A stretch of DNA of 64,000 nt from Pseudonocardia autotrophica (GCF_003945385.1 NZ_AP018920.1:5704001-5768000), one strand, 5' to 3'. Numbered from the stretch's first letter, positions 26,928 through 37,221 are shown. A program made the numbers and translations. Notes: generated from the sequence alone by a model not told the origin.

Positions 26928-27550
26928 CCCCGGGCCTGGACGACGTGCTGGGGCTGATGCTGTCACCCGAGCCGGGCACCCTCGCCCTCACGCTCGCGGT
27001 GCTCGCCGTCGGCGTGTTCGTGGAGGGGCCGATCGTCACCGTGGTGGCCGGCTCCCTCGCCGGAGCCGGGATCCTCGACTGGTGGACGGTGCTGCTGGTC
27101 GCCGTCGTGGCCGATCTCGTCGCCGACACCGCCCTCTACCTGCTCGGCAGGGCCGGCAACCGGCCCCGGGTGGCACCCGTCCTGGTGAAGCTGGGGCTGA
27201 CCGGCAGACGCTGGGAGACGCTGCGGGAACGCGTGGGGGACAATCTCGGTCACGTGGTGCTGGGGGCGAAACTGGTCGACGTCGGGGCCATCCCCGCGTT
27301 CCTGGCCACCGGCCTGGCGGGGGTGTCCTACCGCCGGTTCCTGGCCTGGGTCGTCCCCGCCACCGTGGTCCGGGCAGCACTGCTGGTCGGGATCGGCTGG
27401 GCGGTAGGCGGCCGGCTCGCCTCCGAGCTGGCGGACCGCCCGTGGATCCTGGTGGTGGCCGGGCTCGGCGTCGGCCTCGGGCTGGTGGCCGGGCGCGCAC
27501 TGTGGGTGCGCGCCGCGACCTCGCGGAAGGAGAACGTGTGCGCGTCCTGA
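26924..27550 (+). CDS. DedA family membrane protein
   Basis: A 208-residue membrane protein with hydrophobic segments near residues 15-35, 38-65 (including the re-entrant AGILDWWTVLLVAVVADLVADT), 135-160 and 175-198. The DedA/VTT landmarks LYLLGRAGNRP and AIPAFLATGLAGVSYRRFLAW are present. A longer in-frame start exists at 26867, but ATG 26924 overlaps the leader ORF stop and starts just before the first membrane segment. Its 3' end overlaps the GT4 gene by 13 nt. Co-transcription with glycosyltransferases suggests a lipid-carrier flippase role (inference from DedA family work). Confidence 0.8.
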   Translation: MTPGLDDVLGLMLSPEPGTLALTLAVLAVGVFVEGPIVTVVAGSLAGAGILDWWTVLLVAVVADLVADTALYLLGRAGNRPRVAPVLVKLGLTGRRWETLRERVGDNLGHVVLGAKLVDVGAIPAFLATGLAGVSYRRFLAWVVPATVVRAALLVGIGWAVGGRLASELADRPWILVVAGLGVGLGLVAGRALWVRAATSRKENVCAS

Positions 27551-28776
27551 TCGGGGCCGACACCTGGGCACCGGACGTCAACGGGGCCTCCTACGCCGCC
27601 CGCCGGCTGGCCGCCGGGCTGGCCGGGCGCGGACACGACGTACACGTCGTGGCTCCGGCCCGCGGGCTGCGCAGCCGTCCCGCCCGGAAGGTGGGGCCGC
27701 TGACCGAGCACCGGGTCCGCTCGTTCCCGGTACCGAAGCCACCCGAGTTCCGGCTCTGCACCCCGGTCGCGCTGCGGCTCACCGCCCGGAGGCTGCTGAC
27801 CCGGGTCCGGCCGGACGTCGTCCACGTGCAGAGCCACATGATCCTCGGCCGGGTGCTGCTGTCGGCCGCCCAGGACCTGGGCATCCCCACGGTGGCGACC
27901 ACGCACATGATCCCGGAGAACATCCTGCCCGCGGTCAGCTTCCTGCACCTGCCCCCGGCACAGCTGAAGAAGCTGTTCTGGCGGGATGCGGCGCGAGTGC
28001 TCGCCCGCGCCGGGCTGGTCACCGCCCCCACTCCGCTGGCCGCGTCGCTGGCCGAGCGCAACGGGGTCCCGGGGCCGGTGCTGCCGGTCTCGAACGGCCT
28101 GGACCTGTCCCGGTTCCGGCCCGACACCGAGGGTCGCGGGGCCGCGTTCCGGATCCGGCACGGCATCCCGGAGACCGCCCCGGTGGCCGGTTTCGTCGGG
28201 CGGCTGGACCGGGAGAAGCACGTCGACGAGCCCGTCCGGGCGCTGCCGCTGGTGCGCAGGACGCTGCCGGATGCGCGCCTGGTCGTCGTCGGTGACGGGG
28301 AGGAACGGGCCCGGCTGCACGCCGTGGCCCGCTCCGCCGGGGTCGGGCCCGCCGTCGTCTTCACCGGGCGGATCTCCGACGACGAGATCCCGGACGTCTA
28401 CGCCGCGCTGGACGTGTTCGTGAACGCGGGCACCGCCGAGCTGCAGAGCCTGGTGACGCTGGAGGCGATGGCGACCGGGAAGCCGGTCGTCGCGGTCGAC
28501 GCCGGGGCGCTGCCGCACCTGGCCCGGCAGGGCGAGAACGGCTTCCGCTACCCGCACGGCGATGTGCCGGCGCTGGCCGACCGGCTGGTCCGGGTGCTCG
28601 GCGACCCGGCCGCCATGGCCACGATGGGCGAGGCCAGCCTGCGGATCGCCGGCGAGCACGGGATGGACGCCACCCTCGACGCCTTCGAGGTGCTGTACCG
28701 CTCCCGGACCGCCCCGATCGTCGGGACGCGGCCGCTGCGCAGGCCCGCCGACCGGCGGACCGGGTCCCGGCGGTGA
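27538..28776 (+). CDS. GT4 glycosyltransferase (PimB/MgtA-like, lipid-glycosylating group)
   Basis: A 412-residue GT-B enzyme. MRVLIGADTWAPDVNGASY is the acceptor-domain start typical of lipid- or inositol-directed GT4 enzymes (mannosyl- or glucosyltransferases). VVHVQSHMILGR and TTHMIPENILP follow, the donor domain begins GFVGRLDREKHVD, and the EX7E-like motif is in TAELQSLVTLEAMATGKPVVA. AAGGAG lies 5 nt before GTG 27538. It overlaps both the upstream DedA gene and the downstream hydrolase (GTGA), forming a tightly coupled set 26898-30802. Diacylglycerol, phosphatidylinositol or polyprenol acceptors are all possible. Confidence 0.82.
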   Translation: MRVLIGADTWAPDVNGASYAARRLAAGLAGRGHDVHVVAPARGLRSRPARKVGPLTEHRVRSFPVPKPPEFRLCTPVALRLTARRLLTRVRPDVVHVQSHMILGRVLLSAAQDLGIPTVATTHMIPENILPAVSFLHLPPAQLKKLFWRDAARVLARAGLVTAPTPLAASLAERNGVPGPVLPVSNGLDLSRFRPDTEGRGAAFRIRHGIPETAPVAGFVGRLDREKHVDEPVRALPLVRRTLPDARLVVVGDGEERARLHAVARSAGVGPAVVFTGRISDDEIPDVYAALDVFVNAGTAELQSLVTLEAMATGKPVVAVDAGALPHLARQGENGFRYPHGDVPALADRLVRVLGDPAAMATMGEASLRIAGEHGMDATLDAFEVLYRSRTAPIVGTRPLRRPADRRTGSRR

Positions 28777-29693
28777 CCGCGCCCGCCCTGCAGGGGTGGC
28801 CCGATGCTCGGCAGTCCGGGCAGTCCGGGCAGTCCGGGCGGGGGCGGTTCGGGCCGGCCGAGCGGACCGAGCGAACCGTCGACGGTGCCCGGACCGTCGT
28901 GCACAGCTTCGGCGATCCGTCGGCGCCGCCGCTGCTGGCGCTGCACGGACTGCGCGGCAGCCATCACGGGCTCGCGCCGCTGGCGTCGCGGCTGCCCGGC
29001 GCACACGTCGTCGTGCCGGACCTGCCCGGGTTCGGCGAGTCCCCGCCGTTCGCCGATCGCGCGCACGACGTCGCCGGGTACACCCGCTGGGCGGCCGCGC
29101 TGCTGCGTGATCTCGGCCCGGACGCGACGCTGCTCGGCCACTCGTTCGGCTCGGTCGTGGCGACCGCCACCGCCGCCGGCTGCCCACCGCGCGCACTGGT
29201 GCTGCTCAACCCGATCGCCGAGCCCGCGTCCGCGGCGGGCGGGGTGACCGGCGCCGGGACCCGGCTGACGTCGCTGCTGCACGAGGGCGCCGCCCGGCTG
29301 CGGCTCGACGGCGTGCTGCGGCACCGGCTGCTCGCCGACGCCGCGACGGCCACGATGGCCACCACCACCGATCCGCTGCTGCGGCGCTGGATCGCCGACG
29401 AGCACCGGGCCCGGTTCGGCACGTTCGCCGATCTCCGGTCGCTGCTGGAGACGTTCCGGGCGGCCGGTTCCGGCACCGCCCGCTCCTGGGCGCCGCGGGT
29501 GACCGCCCCGGTGCTGCTGCTCGCCGGCGCGCTGGACCGGGTCGCGCCGGTCGCCGGGCAGCACGCGCTCGCGGCCACCTTCCCGGACGCCCGGCTGGTG
29601 CTGCTGCCCCGCACCGGGCACCTGGTGCACTACGAGGCCCCGGCCTGGGCGGCCCGCGAGATCGGCGGGTTCCTCGGCGGCCTGCCCGGATGA
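28773..29693 (+). CDS. Alpha/beta hydrolase
   Basis: A 306-residue hydrolase. The oxyanion strand LLALHGLRGSHHG, nucleophile Ser in LLGHSFGSVVA, acid Asp in LAGALDRVAP and His in RTGHLVHYE form a complete triad. The N-terminal 40 residues are variable and include a QSGQSGQSG run from three 9-bp repeats. GTG 28773 overlaps the GT4 stop by 4 nt, and its own stop overlaps the next ATG (ATGA), so it is translated with two glycosyltransferases; an acylated glycolipid or wall precursor is a reasonable guess as substrate, not shown by sequence. Confidence 0.8.
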   Translation: MTAPALQGWPDARQSGQSGQSGRGRFGPAERTERTVDGARTVVHSFGDPSAPPLLALHGLRGSHHGLAPLASRLPGAHVVVPDLPGFGESPPFADRAHDVAGYTRWAAALLRDLGPDATLLGHSFGSVVATATAAGCPPRALVLLNPIAEPASAAGGVTGAGTRLTSLLHEGAARLRLDGVLRHRLLADAATATMATTTDPLLRRWIADEHRARFGTFADLRSLLETFRAAGSGTARSWAPRVTAPVLLLAGALDRVAPVAGQHALAATFPDARLVLLPRTGHLVHYEAPAWAAREIGGFLGGLPG

Positions 29694-30802
29694 GGATCCT
29701 CCTCGACTGCCGCTACATCCGGCCGGGCGAGCCGGACGGGATCGGCCGCTACACCACCGGCCTGGTCCGGGCGCTGGACCGGCTGCACCCCGTCGAGCTC
29801 CTGGTGTCGGACCCGCGGCAGCGCGACGGACTGCCGGACCGCCCGGCACACACCCTGCCCGCGCCCACCGGGCCCGGTGAGCCGTTCGTGGCCCGGCACG
29901 TGAACCGGCTGCTCGGCAGCACCGCCGGTGATCCCGACACCGTCGTGTTCTCCCCGATGCAGACGATGGGCACGCTCGGGCGGCGCTACGCCGTCGTCCT
30001 GACCGTGCACGACCTCATCTACTACCGGCACCGGACACCACCGCCGTGGCTGGCCGCGCCGGTCCGCGCGCTGTGGCGCGGCTACCACCTGTCGTGGTGG
30101 CCGCAGCGGCTGCTGCTGGCCGGGGCCGACGCGGTCGCCGTCGTGTCGCGGGCCACCGGCGATCTCGTCGACGCGCACCGGCTCACCCGGCGCCCGGTCG
30201 CCGTCGTTCCGGACGCCACCGACTTCCACCTCCCCCCGGGGACGCCCCGGCGCAGCCGGCCGGACGGCAACCGGATCGTCTACGCCGGGTCGTTCATGCC
30301 CTACAAGAACGTCGCGACCCTCGCCAGGGCCGCGGCGCTGCTCGACGACCACGAGCTGCACCTGGTCTCCCCGGTGCCGCCGGGGGTCCGCGACGAGCTG
30401 GAGCGCCTCGCCGGGAGGAACCGGCCGGTGTTCCACGACGGCGTCGACGACGCCGGCTACCGCGCACTGCTGGACGGGGCGACGGCGCTGGTGTCCGCCT
30501 CCCGCGACGAGGGCTTCGGGCTGCCGGTGCTCGAGGCGATGGCCCGCGGCTGCCCGGTGGTCGTCTCCGACATCCCCGCCTTCCGCGAGGTCGCGGGCGA
30601 CGCCGGGCTGTTCGCCGGCCCGGACGACCCGGCCGGATTCGCCGCCGCCGTCCGCTCGCTCGACGGGAGCTGGCCGGAACGCTCGGACGCGGTGCGCGAG
30701 CGGGCCCGCACCCGGACCTGGGACGCCGCGGCGGCCACCCTGCTGGGTGTACTGCAGGACACCGTCACCCGCCGGCGTCACCCGGCCGGTGGGCCCCGCT
30801 GA
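29690..30802 (+). CDS. GT4 glycosyltransferase
   Basis: A 370-residue glycosyltransferase of the group that starts [20 protein letters not shown] with the short Gly-rich loop [15 protein letters not shown] and [10 protein letters not shown] are acceptor-domain blocks; [16 protein letters not shown] begins the donor domain; [23 protein letters not shown] carries the EX7E motif (Glu in DEGF and LEAM). Similar enzymes transfer mannose or other hexoses to envelope polysaccharides or lipids. It is coupled by ATGA to the hydrolase and followed 88 bp later by glgB. Confidence 0.85.
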   Translation: MRILLDCRYIRPGEPDGIGRYTTGLVRALDRLHPVELLVSDPRQRDGLPDRPAHTLPAPTGPGEPFVARHVNRLLGSTAGDPDTVVFSPMQTMGTLGRRYAVVLTVHDLIYYRHRTPPPWLAAPVRALWRGYHLSWWPQRLLLAGADAVAVVSRATGDLVDAHRLTRRPVAVVPDATDFHLPPGTPRRSRPDGNRIVYAGSFMPYKNVATLARAAALLDDHELHLVSPVPPGVRDELERLAGRNRPVFHDGVDDAGYRALLDGATALVSASRDEGFGLPVLEAMARGCPVVVSDIPAFREVAGDAGLFAGPDDPAGFAAAVRSLDGSWPERSDAVRERARTRTWDAAAATLLGVLQDTVTRRRHPAGGPR

Positions 30803-30890
30803 CGCCGTGCGCAGGCGGCCGGGCTGCGATCGGGCAACGGTGGGTCCCCGCGCTCGGCACCTCCCGTCGATGGCCAGTACGGTTCCGCAG

Positions 30891-33887
30891 GTGACCTCCG
30901 AAGAGACGCGAGCGACCCGAGAGACGCGAGCGACCCCGGCGCCGCGAGCGACGGAGGAGACGCACGCGCCGGACCAGGCGACGATCGATCGGCTCCTCGG
31001 CGGAGCCCACCACGACCCGCACTCGGTGCTGGGCGCGCACCAGCACGCCGAGGGCACCGTGATCCGGGTGCTGCAGCCGCACGCCACCTCGGTGGCGGTG
31101 CTGCCCAACGGTGAGCGCGAGCTGGCCCACGAGCTGGAGCGGGTGCACGACGCCGGGCTGTTCTCCGGGGTCGTGCCCGGCTCCGGCGGCGACTACCGGC
31201 TGCTCGTGCGGCACGGCGACGACCCGGCGGCCGAGCAGATCGTCGACGACCCGTACCGCTGGCTCCCGACGCTCGGCGAGATCGACCTGCACCTGATCGG
31301 CGAGGGGCGCCACGAGCGTCTGTGGGACGTGCTCGGCGCGCATGTCCGGGAGTACGACACCGCGTCCGGCCCCGTCGCGGGCACCAGCTTCGCCGTCTGG
31401 GCGCCGAACGCCGGCGGCGTACGCGTCACCGGTGACTTCGACGGCTGGGCTGGCTGGACGCTGCCGATGCGGTCGCTGGGCACCTCGGGCATCTGGGAGA
31501 TCTTCCTGCCCGGGGTCGGCGTCGGCACCCGGTACAAGTTCCGGGTGCTGGGCCCGGACGGCCGCTGGCGGGACAAGGCCGACCCGATGGCGTACGCGAC
31601 CGAGATCCCGCCGCAGACGGCGTCCGTGGTCACCGCCCCGGTGCACGAGTGGGGCGACCAGGAGTGGATGGCGGCCCGCGCGGACCGCCAGCCGCACCAG
31701 GAGCCGATGAGCGTCTACGAGCTGCACCTCGGCTCGTGGATCCCGGGCCTGGACTACCGGGAGATCGCCGAGCGGCTGGTCGCCTACCTCGACACGACCG
31801 GTTTCACCCACGTCGAGCTGCTGCCGGTGGCCGAGCACCCGTTCGGTGGCTCGTGGGGCTATCAGGTCACCTCGTACTACGCGCCGACCTCGCGTTTCGG
31901 CACCCCGGACGACTTCCGCTGGTTCGTCGACCGGCTGCACCGGGCCGGCTACGGCGTCATCGTCGACTGGGTGCCCGCGCACTTCCCGCGCGACGCGTGG
32001 GCGCTGGCGAAGTTCGACGGCACCGCCTGCTACGAGCACGCCGATCCGCGCCGCGGCGAGCAGCCGGACTGGGGCACCCTGGTGTTCGACTTCGGCCGCA
32101 ACGAGGTGCGCAACTTCCTCGTCGCGAACGCGCTGTACTGGCTGGAGTCGTTCCACATCGACGGTCTCCGGGTGGACGCGGTCGCCTCGATGCTCTACCT
32201 GGACTACTCCCGGGCCGACGGCCAGTGGCTGCCGAACATCCACGGCGGACGGGAGAACCTGGACGCCGTCGCGTTCCTGCAGGAGATGAACGCGACCGTC
32301 TACCGGGAGCACCCCGGCGTCGTGACCATCGCCGAGGAGTCCACCGCGTGGCCCGGCGTCACCCGTCCCACCTACATGGGCGGCCTGGGCTTCGGCCTGA
32401 AGTGGAACATGGGCTGGATGCACGACACGCTCGACTACACCGGGCGCGATCCCATCCACCGCAGCTACCACCACAACCAGATGACGTTCTCGCTGATGTA
32501 CGCGTTCAGTGAGAACTACGTGCTGCCGATCAGCCACGACGAGGTCGTGCACGGCAAGGGTTCGCTGTGGACCCGGATGCCCGGCGACGACTGGAACAAG
32601 GCGGCGGGCGTCCGCGCCCTGCTCGCCTACATGTGGGCGCACCCCGGCAAGCAGCTGCTGTTCATGGGCGGCGAGTTCGGGCAGCCCCGCGAGTGGTCCG
32701 AGCAGCGGTCGCTGGACTGGCACCTGCAGGAGTCCGACCCGCTGCACGGCGGCATCACCTCGCTGGTCGGCGACCTGAACCGGGCCTACCGCGCCCAGTC
32801 CGCGCTGTGGTCGCACGACACCACGCCGGAGGGCTTCGCCTGGATCGACGCCAACGACGCGACCGGCAACGTCTTCTCCTTCCTGCGGCACGGCGTCGAC
32901 GCCGAGGGCAGGCCGAGCGTGCTGGCCTGCATCGCGAACTTCGCCGGGGCCCCGCGGGAGAACTACCGGGTCGGGCTGCCGTTCGCCGGGAACTGGACGG
33001 AGCTGGTGAACACCGACGCGTCCAGCTACGGCGGGTCCGGCGTCGGAAATCTGGGCCGGGTGAAGGCCGAGCAGTACATGTGGCACGGCCAGCCGGCGTC
33101 GGCGGTGCTCCAGCTGCCCCCGTCGGGTGTGCTGTGGCTGGTGCCGGAGCAGACCGGTGGGCCGGTGACCTCGGCCCCGGCCGCGGTGTCCGGTTCCGTC
33201 CCGCCGCCGCTGCCCGCGGGCGAGCTTCCCGACGAGCCGGAGACCACCGACGTCGAGGCCCCCGCCACCCCGGACGACGGCTACCGGGCCGCCGCACCGG
33301 ACCCGGTCTCCACCGGGCCGGCAGGGCCTGCTCCCGCGCCCGCGGTGACCAGCCCGCTGAACGGCACTCCCCCGGGAACCGGATCCGAGGCGACCGGCCC
33401 GCTGGATGGCACGTCTTCGGCAGCCGGATCCGAGGCGACCGGCCCGGCGAAGGCCGCATCGTCGGCCCCCGCGACCGAGACGGCCGGGCCGGCGAGCACC
33501 GCGCCCGAGCGGACCGGGCCGGTTAGCGACGTGCCCGAGCGGACCGGGCCGGTTAGCGACGTGCCCGAGCGGACCGGGACGGTTAGCGACGTGCCCGAGC
33601 AGGCCGAGCCCACAGCCGCCGAGCCCACAGCGACCGAGCCTGCACCGACTGAGCCGGAGGCGGCGGAGCCGGGCACCGGCACCGCCGAACCGGCCGGAAC
33701 GGAGAGCGGCACTCCCACGGCGACCGAGCCGGACAGCGGCCCGCCCGCGGCCACCACCGGCTCGGTGTCGCAGAGCGTGTCCCCCGCACCCGGGACGATC
33801 GGGGCGCGCGCGGTACGCAACGGGTCGTTCGTCAACGGGAGCTCCGGGACCGGCAGGTCGGACACCGGCACGTCGTCGACGGACTGA
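30891..33887 (+). CDS. glgB: 1,4-alpha-glucan branching enzyme with long disordered C-terminal tail
   Basis: A 998-residue GlgB. After a repetitive charged leader ([18 protein letters not shown]), the N1 domain ([11 protein letters not shown]), CBM48 ([20 protein letters not shown]) and GH13_9 barrel follow: [14 protein letters not shown], nucleophile Asp in [19 protein letters not shown], acid Glu in TIAEESTAW and [14 protein letters not shown]. The enzyme core ends near residue 750; the last ~250 residues are a Pro/Ala/Thr/Glu-rich tail, absent from ordinary GlgB (about 730 residues). GTG 30891 has TACGGT 7 nt upstream (30878-30883), suggesting a leaderless start; ATG 30870 is the alternative. 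Confidence 0.92.
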   Translation: MTSEETRATRETRATPAPRATEETHAPDQATIDRLLGGAHHDPHSVLGAHQHAEGTVIRVLQPHATSVAVLPNGERELAHELERVHDAGLFSGVVPGSGGDYRLLVRHGDDPAAEQIVDDPYRWLPTLGEIDLHLIGEGRHERLWDVLGAHVREYDTASGPVAGTSFAVWAPNAGGVRVTGDFDGWAGWTLPMRSLGTSGIWEIFLPGVGVGTRYKFRVLGPDGRWRDKADPMAYATEIPPQTASVVTAPVHEWGDQEWMAARADRQPHQEPMSVYELHLGSWIPGLDYREIAERLVAYLDTTGFTHVELLPVAEHPFGGSWGYQVTSYYAPTSRFGTPDDFRWFVDRLHRAGYGVIVDWVPAHFPRDAWALAKFDGTACYEHADPRRGEQPDWGTLVFDFGRNEVRNFLVANALYWLESFHIDGLRVDAVASMLYLDYSRADGQWLPNIHGGRENLDAVAFLQEMNATVYREHPGVVTIAEESTAWPGVTRPTYMGGLGFGLKWNMGWMHDTLDYTGRDPIHRSYHHNQMTFSLMYAFSENYVLPISHDEVVHGKGSLWTRMPGDDWNKAAGVRALLAYMWAHPGKQLLFMGGEFGQPREWSEQRSLDWHLQESDPLHGGITSLVGDLNRAYRAQSALWSHDTTPEGFAWIDANDATGNVFSFLRHGVDAEGRPSVLACIANFAGAPRENYRVGLPFAGNWTELVNTDASSYGGSGVGNLGRVKAEQYMWHGQPASAVLQLPPSGVLWLVPEQTGGPVTSAPAAVSGSVPPPLPAGELPDEPETTDVEAPATPDDGYRAAAPDPVSTGPAGPAPAPAVTSPLNGTPPGTGSEATGPLDGTSSAAGSEATGPAKAASSAPATETAGPASTAPERTGPVSDVPERTGPVSDVPERTGTVSDVPEQAEPTAAEPTATEPAPTEPEAAEPGTGTAEPAGTESGTPTATEPDSGPPAATTGSVSQSVSPAPGTIGARAVRNGSFVNGSSGTGRSDTGTSSTD
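33503..33600. repeat. 30-bp tandem repeat inside the glgB tail
   Basis: Three copies of a 30-bp unit (GAGCGGACCGGGCCGGTTAG then CGACGTGCCC), the third with one change, encode [14 protein letters not shown] decapeptides. Shorter SEATGP and TEPxxxEP repeats flank it. Confidence 0.9.
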
Positions 33888-33893
33888 CCCTTC

Positions 33894-34061
33894 CTACCGG
33901 CAGGCCACGCACCGGCAGACCGGCCCCGGCTCACCCCGCGGGACGCCGTCCACCCGGTCTGCGTGCTCCCGCACGCAGACCGTCCCCTCGTCGTCGGGCC
34001 GCCAGGGAACCCAGGCCGTCGGCTCGGGGAGCCGCTCGGCGTCCACCCACACTCGGGCCAC
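33894..34061 (-). CDS. Small Cys-containing protein, unknown
   Basis: A 55-residue minus-strand frame beginning GTG 34061 (MARVWVDAERLPEPTAWVPW) and ending CRCVACR at TAG 33894. AAGGAGG lies just upstream on its strand, though only 3 nt from this GTG; the second GTG (codon 4) would be 12 nt away. Four Cys (29, 49, 51, 54) and aromatic residues suggest a small metal- or partner-binding protein. The gene converges on glgB with 6 bp between stops. Third-position G/C supports coding. I recognise no family. Confidence 0.5.
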   Translation of the reverse strand: MARVWVDAERLPEPTAWVPWRPDDEGTVCVREHADRVDGVPRGEPGPVCRCVACR

Positions 34062-34269
34062 GTTCCTCCTTCCGGTGCCGGGGCATCACCGAAACGGTGC
34101 ATCGGTCGATCCACCGAACGGCGGTACTCGCGGCCGCGCCTCGTCGCGCCTCGTAACAAGGAGCTTTATAAGAGGCTGGCCAGGGCAGGGGGTACGCCTT
34201 CCGCAGAACGGAACACCGCATCGTTTCGCGGTCGACAGAGTCGGTGAACGGCCCACGAGCGGTCCGCTG
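34062..34269. other. Intergenic region with an AT-rich island
   Basis: Between the small Cys gene and the GT87 gene. The segment 34155-34180 (GTAACAAGGAGCTTTATAAG) is markedly AT-rich for this genome; read on the minus strand it offers TATAAA about 105 bp before the Cys-protein start and may be its promoter. No -35 can be assigned with confidence. Confidence 0.3.
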
Positions 34270-35514
34270 TCATGCGCCGGGGCGCACCGGTTCGCCGGTG
34301 TCTCCGGAATGCCGGTCCCGTCGGGGCTCCGGTGCGATCCCGCCCGTCGAGGGCCGCAGGAGCGCCCACCACGTCGTGAGCAGCACGGCGGTGTAGAGGG
34401 CGTGGCCCACCGGGCTGAGCGGGTTGCCGGCGGCCCACAGGTCGGCCCAGCTCACCGGGATCACCGCCAGCGCGAACAGCGCCCCTGCCACCCGGCGCCG
34501 GGTGTCCCCCGGCCGTCCGGACGCGACCAGTGCGAGCAGCCCGGGCCAGAGCAGCAGCAGGTAGTTGTGCCACGAGATGGGCGCGGCCAGCAGGCCGGTG
34601 GCCAGCACCGCGAACGGTGCGGTCCCGCCCGGATCGGTTCCCGCGGCGAGCACGGTCCCGTACCGGGCGGTGCGCCGGGCGTAGTGCGTGAGCGTCCCGA
34701 GCAGCAGGACGGCGCCCAGCACCGTCCCCACGACGGTCGGCAGTCCCCACCGCAGCGCCAGGCCCGGCAGCGAGGCGTTGTCCAGGGTCGGCCCGACCGG
34801 CTCCGCCAGTGCCATCGCCAGCCACTGCCACGCCGTCGGCCAGCCGGCGACCGCGACTCCGGCCAGCGTGGCGACCGCGGCCGATCCGACACCCACCACG
34901 AACGGCCGCCACCGCCGCTGGGCGGCGGCGAGGAGCAGCAACGGCGCCAGCGACGGCTTCACCGCCACCGTCACCCCGTACAGCACCGCCGCCGCGACCG
35001 GATGCCCGCGACGCTCGGCGATCCAGCCGGCGACGAGCCCGGCGAGCAGCAGCGGATAGATCTGCCCGAGCAGCAGCGTGCCGTGCAACGGCGACGACGC
35101 CAGCACCGCGCCGAGCCCCAGCAGCGTCCAGGTCCGGCCCAGCGCCAGCTCCCGGCAGACCGCGAGGACGGCTCCGGCCACGAGCAGCACCGAGCACGCC
35201 GTCAGCACCCGGTAGCCGGTCAGCGCGTCGAGCGCACCCAGCGGCGCCAGCAGGACGGTGAGCAGCGGCGGGTTCAGGTTGTGCAGCCGGGCACCGGTGT
35301 CGTAGATCGCCGAGCTGCCGGGGCCGTGCTCGACCAGTGCCCGCGCCGAGTGCCAGAAGGTGTCGAAGTCGACGTGCATGCCCGCGACATCGGGATGCGG
35401 GATCCACCGCAGCAGCGGCGACTCGCCGAAGGCGAGCAGCAGCGCCGCGGTCACCAGTGCCACGACCGTGACGACCGGGGCGGCCCCGCGGACCAGCCGG
35501 TGCAGACCGGTCAC
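34270..35514 (-). CDS. Polyprenol-phosphate-mannose-dependent mannosyltransferase-like membrane protein (GT87/DUF2029)
   Basis: A 414-residue integral membrane protein with about ten hydrophobic segments. After the first membrane helix, the extracytoplasmic loop has HVDFDTFWHSARALVEHG, the region with catalytic acidic residues in GT-C/GT87 enzymes, followed by IYDTGARLHNLNPPLLTVL. The positively charged C-terminus (RRDRHSGDTGEPVRPGA) is cytoplasmic. GT87 members add alpha-mannose to lipoarabinomannan or phosphatidylinositol mannosides from polyprenyl-phosphomannose outside the membrane; the exact linkage here is unknown. Start is GTG 35514. YbbN follows upstream in the same direction, 30 bp apart. 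Confidence 0.82.
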   Translation of the reverse strand: MTGLHRLVRGAAPVVTVVALVTAALLLAFGESPLLRWIPHPDVAGMHVDFDTFWHSARALVEHGPGSSAIYDTGARLHNLNPPLLTVLLAPLGALDALTGYRVLTACSVLLVAGAVLAVCRELALGRTWTLLGLGAVLASSPLHGTLLLGQIYPLLLAGLVAGWIAERRGHPVAAAVLYGVTVAVKPSLAPLLLLAAAQRRWRPFVVGVGSAAVATLAGVAVAGWPTAWQWLAMALAEPVGPTLDNASLPGLALRWGLPTVVGTVLGAVLLLGTLTHYARRTARYGTVLAAGTDPGGTAPFAVLATGLLAAPISWHNYLLLLWPGLLALVASGRPGDTRRRVAGALFALAVIPVSWADLWAAGNPLSPVGHALYTAVLLTTWWALLRPSTGGIAPEPRRDRHSGDTGEPVRPGA

Positions 35515-35544
35515 GACGGGGCCCGTGTCACGTCCGGCGTGGGC

Positions 35545-36540
35545 TCAGAACAGCGCCCGGCCCAATGCACGACGCGCGGTGCTCACCCGCGGGTCGTCGG
35601 CCGGGAAGAGCTCGAACAGACCGACCAGGTGCGCGCGGGCCCGGTCGCGGTCGTCGCCGCCGGTCCGGGCGACGGTGGCCACCAGACGGGCGAACGCGGC
35701 CTCGACGCTGTCCGCGGCCATCTCGGCATCGGCGGCCGCGAGCTGGGCGTCGACATCGTCGGGGTTCGCGTCCGCACGCTCGATCGCGCTCGGGTCGGCC
35801 TGCTCGGCGCGGGCCAGGAACTTCACCTGGGCGAGCGCGGCGGCAGCCTGCTCGTTGGCCGGCTCGTTGTCCAGGATCGCCTGGTAGGCGGCCTCGGCGG
35901 CGGCGTAGTCGCCCTGCTCGAGAGCATCCTCGGCGGCGGTGAAGCGCGGGTCCTCCGGCTCCTCCTGCTCCTCGGCGGGCTCGCCGGAGGCCTCCGCCGC
36001 GCGGCGCTCGCCCTCGGCGATCGCGGGCATCCGCTCGCGCAGCGCGTCGAGCAGCGAGCGGACCCACTCGGCGGCGCGGTCGTCCGGGATCGCGCCGTTG
36101 ACGGCGTCCACCGGCTGACCGCCGACCAGCACCACGAGCATCGGGACCTGCTGGACACCGAAGGCCTGCGCGACCCGGGGCTGCGTGTCGATGTCCACCC
36201 GGGCCAGACGCCACGCGCCACCCCCGGTGGACGCCAGCCGCTCGAGCTCGGAGGACAGCTGCTCCTCACGCGGGTAGCGGCTGGCCCACAGCTCGACGAC
36301 GACCGGGACCTGCAGCGACGGCTCGAGGACCTCGTTCTGGAAGCCCTGCTCGGTGGCTTCGACCACCCAACCGTCGCCGGGTGTACCGGGCCCGGGCGCG
36401 GAGCCTCCGGGCGCTGTCGGCCGGTTGGCCGCGTCGGCTCGCGCCTTCAGGCCCGAGAGGTCGACCGCTCCGGCCATTGCGGAGGACATCGCCGCACGCT
36501 GGGCCGTCTGACGAGGATCTGGGCGAGACACGCCGACCAT
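35545..36540 (-). CDS. Thioredoxin-fold/TPR protein (YbbN/CnoX-like) without CXXC
   Basis: A 331-residue protein. Residues about 60-165 form a thioredoxin fold ([59 protein letters not shown]); the C-terminal half has tetratricopeptide-like helices ([21 protein letters not shown] onward). The usual WCxxC site reads WASRYPREE, with no Cys, so it cannot act as an oxidoreductase and more likely serves as a holdase/co-chaperone like YbbN. M. tuberculosis Rv1324 is in the equivalent place beside glgB-glgE-glgP. ATG 36540 is chosen over upstream options; the first 55 residues are poorly conserved. Confidence 0.85.
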   Translation of the reverse strand: MVGVSRPDPRQTAQRAAMSSAMAGAVDLSGLKARADAANRPTAPGGSAPGPGTPGDGWVVEATEQGFQNEVLEPSLQVPVVVELWASRYPREEQLSSELERLASTGGGAWRLARVDIDTQPRVAQAFGVQQVPMLVVLVGGQPVDAVNGAIPDDRAAEWVRSLLDALRERMPAIAEGERRAAEASGEPAEEQEEPEDPRFTAAEDALEQGDYAAAEAAYQAILDNEPANEQAAAALAQVKFLARAEQADPSAIERADANPDDVDAQLAAADAEMAADSVEAAFARLVATVARTGGDDRDRARAHLVGLFELFPADDPRVSTARRALGRALF

Positions 36541-36844
36541 CCTGGCACGGACGCGTGTCGGCCGTGACACACCCCGCCGTCCGGGGCCGTTCCCCGCCGA
36601 CCGCACGTTCCGGTGGACGCCCCGACCACGCGCGGGCAGCGACCGCGCACCCAGGGTTCACGATCACCGGACCGGCGGAGCATCACCGGCCCCACTCGCT
36701 CGTTGAACCCCGTGCAGGGCCTCGACGGTGACTCTGCGTCATCAGATCGGCGGCGGGTTCTGCGGCGCCGATCCGGTGCGACCCCCGAGAAGACGAGCGA
36801 GAACGCCGGACCGATGGCCGGCCGCGACGGAGGAATCCCAGAAG
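36541..36844. other. Intergenic region, ybbN / small membrane protein
   Basis: 304 bp between divergent genes. GGAGGA at 36829-36834 is the ribosome site of the membrane-protein gene. A TTGAAC at about 36701 could be a -35, but no -10 follows at 17 bp. I see nothing else. Confidence 0.3.
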
Positions 36845-37090
36845 ATGAGCAACGTGCAGACCGCTGCCAAGCCGACCCTCGCCTACGCGTCGCTGGCGCT
36901 GGGCGCCCTCGCCGTGATCGCCGGGTTCCTGGTGCCGCTGTTCGCCTGGATCCTGGGGGCGGCCGGCCTGGTCGTCGGGTTCCTGGCGTTCCGCCAGCCG
37001 GCCACGGCCAAGCTCGGCCAGATCGGCATGGCGGTCAGCTTCGTGGCGATCCTGGTGGGTGTGTACCACTTCACCAGCCTCATCGCCTGA
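36845..37090 (+). CDS. Small integral membrane protein (DUF4190-like)
   Basis: An 81-residue protein from ATG 36845 with GGAGGA 10 nt upstream. It contains a hydrophobic hairpin (residues about 12-49: AYASLALGALAVIAGFLVPL, then AWILGAAGLVVGFLAF) and a third hydrophobic stretch at 60-78. The pattern of two packed helices with a short FRQP turn resembles DUF4190-type proteins common in actinobacteria; function unknown. It is monocistronic, ended by a strong hairpin 48 bp downstream. Confidence 0.7.
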   Translation: MSNVQTAAKPTLAYASLALGALAVIAGFLVPLFAWILGAAGLVVGFLAFRQPATAKLGQIGMAVSFVAILVGVYHFTSLIA

Positions 37091-37138
37091 CGAACGCGGC
37101 ACCACCACGGCAGCCGTGAGCTGCCGCGACGGGTACGA

Positions 37139-37170
37139 ACGGCCGGTGACGGATCTCCGTCACCGGCCGT
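37139..37170. terminator. Perfect 15-bp hairpin, bidirectional terminator
   Basis: ACGGCCGGTGACGGA (37139-37153) pairs perfectly with 37156-37170 across a 2-nt gap. It stands between convergent genes (36845-37090 and 37222-38271) and would serve both. There is no T-run on either side. Confidence 0.75.
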
Positions 37171-37221
37171 CGCCGTCTCCGGCTCGGGCCGGCCACGGAT
37201 CAGCAGCTGTTCGGCAGCGGG

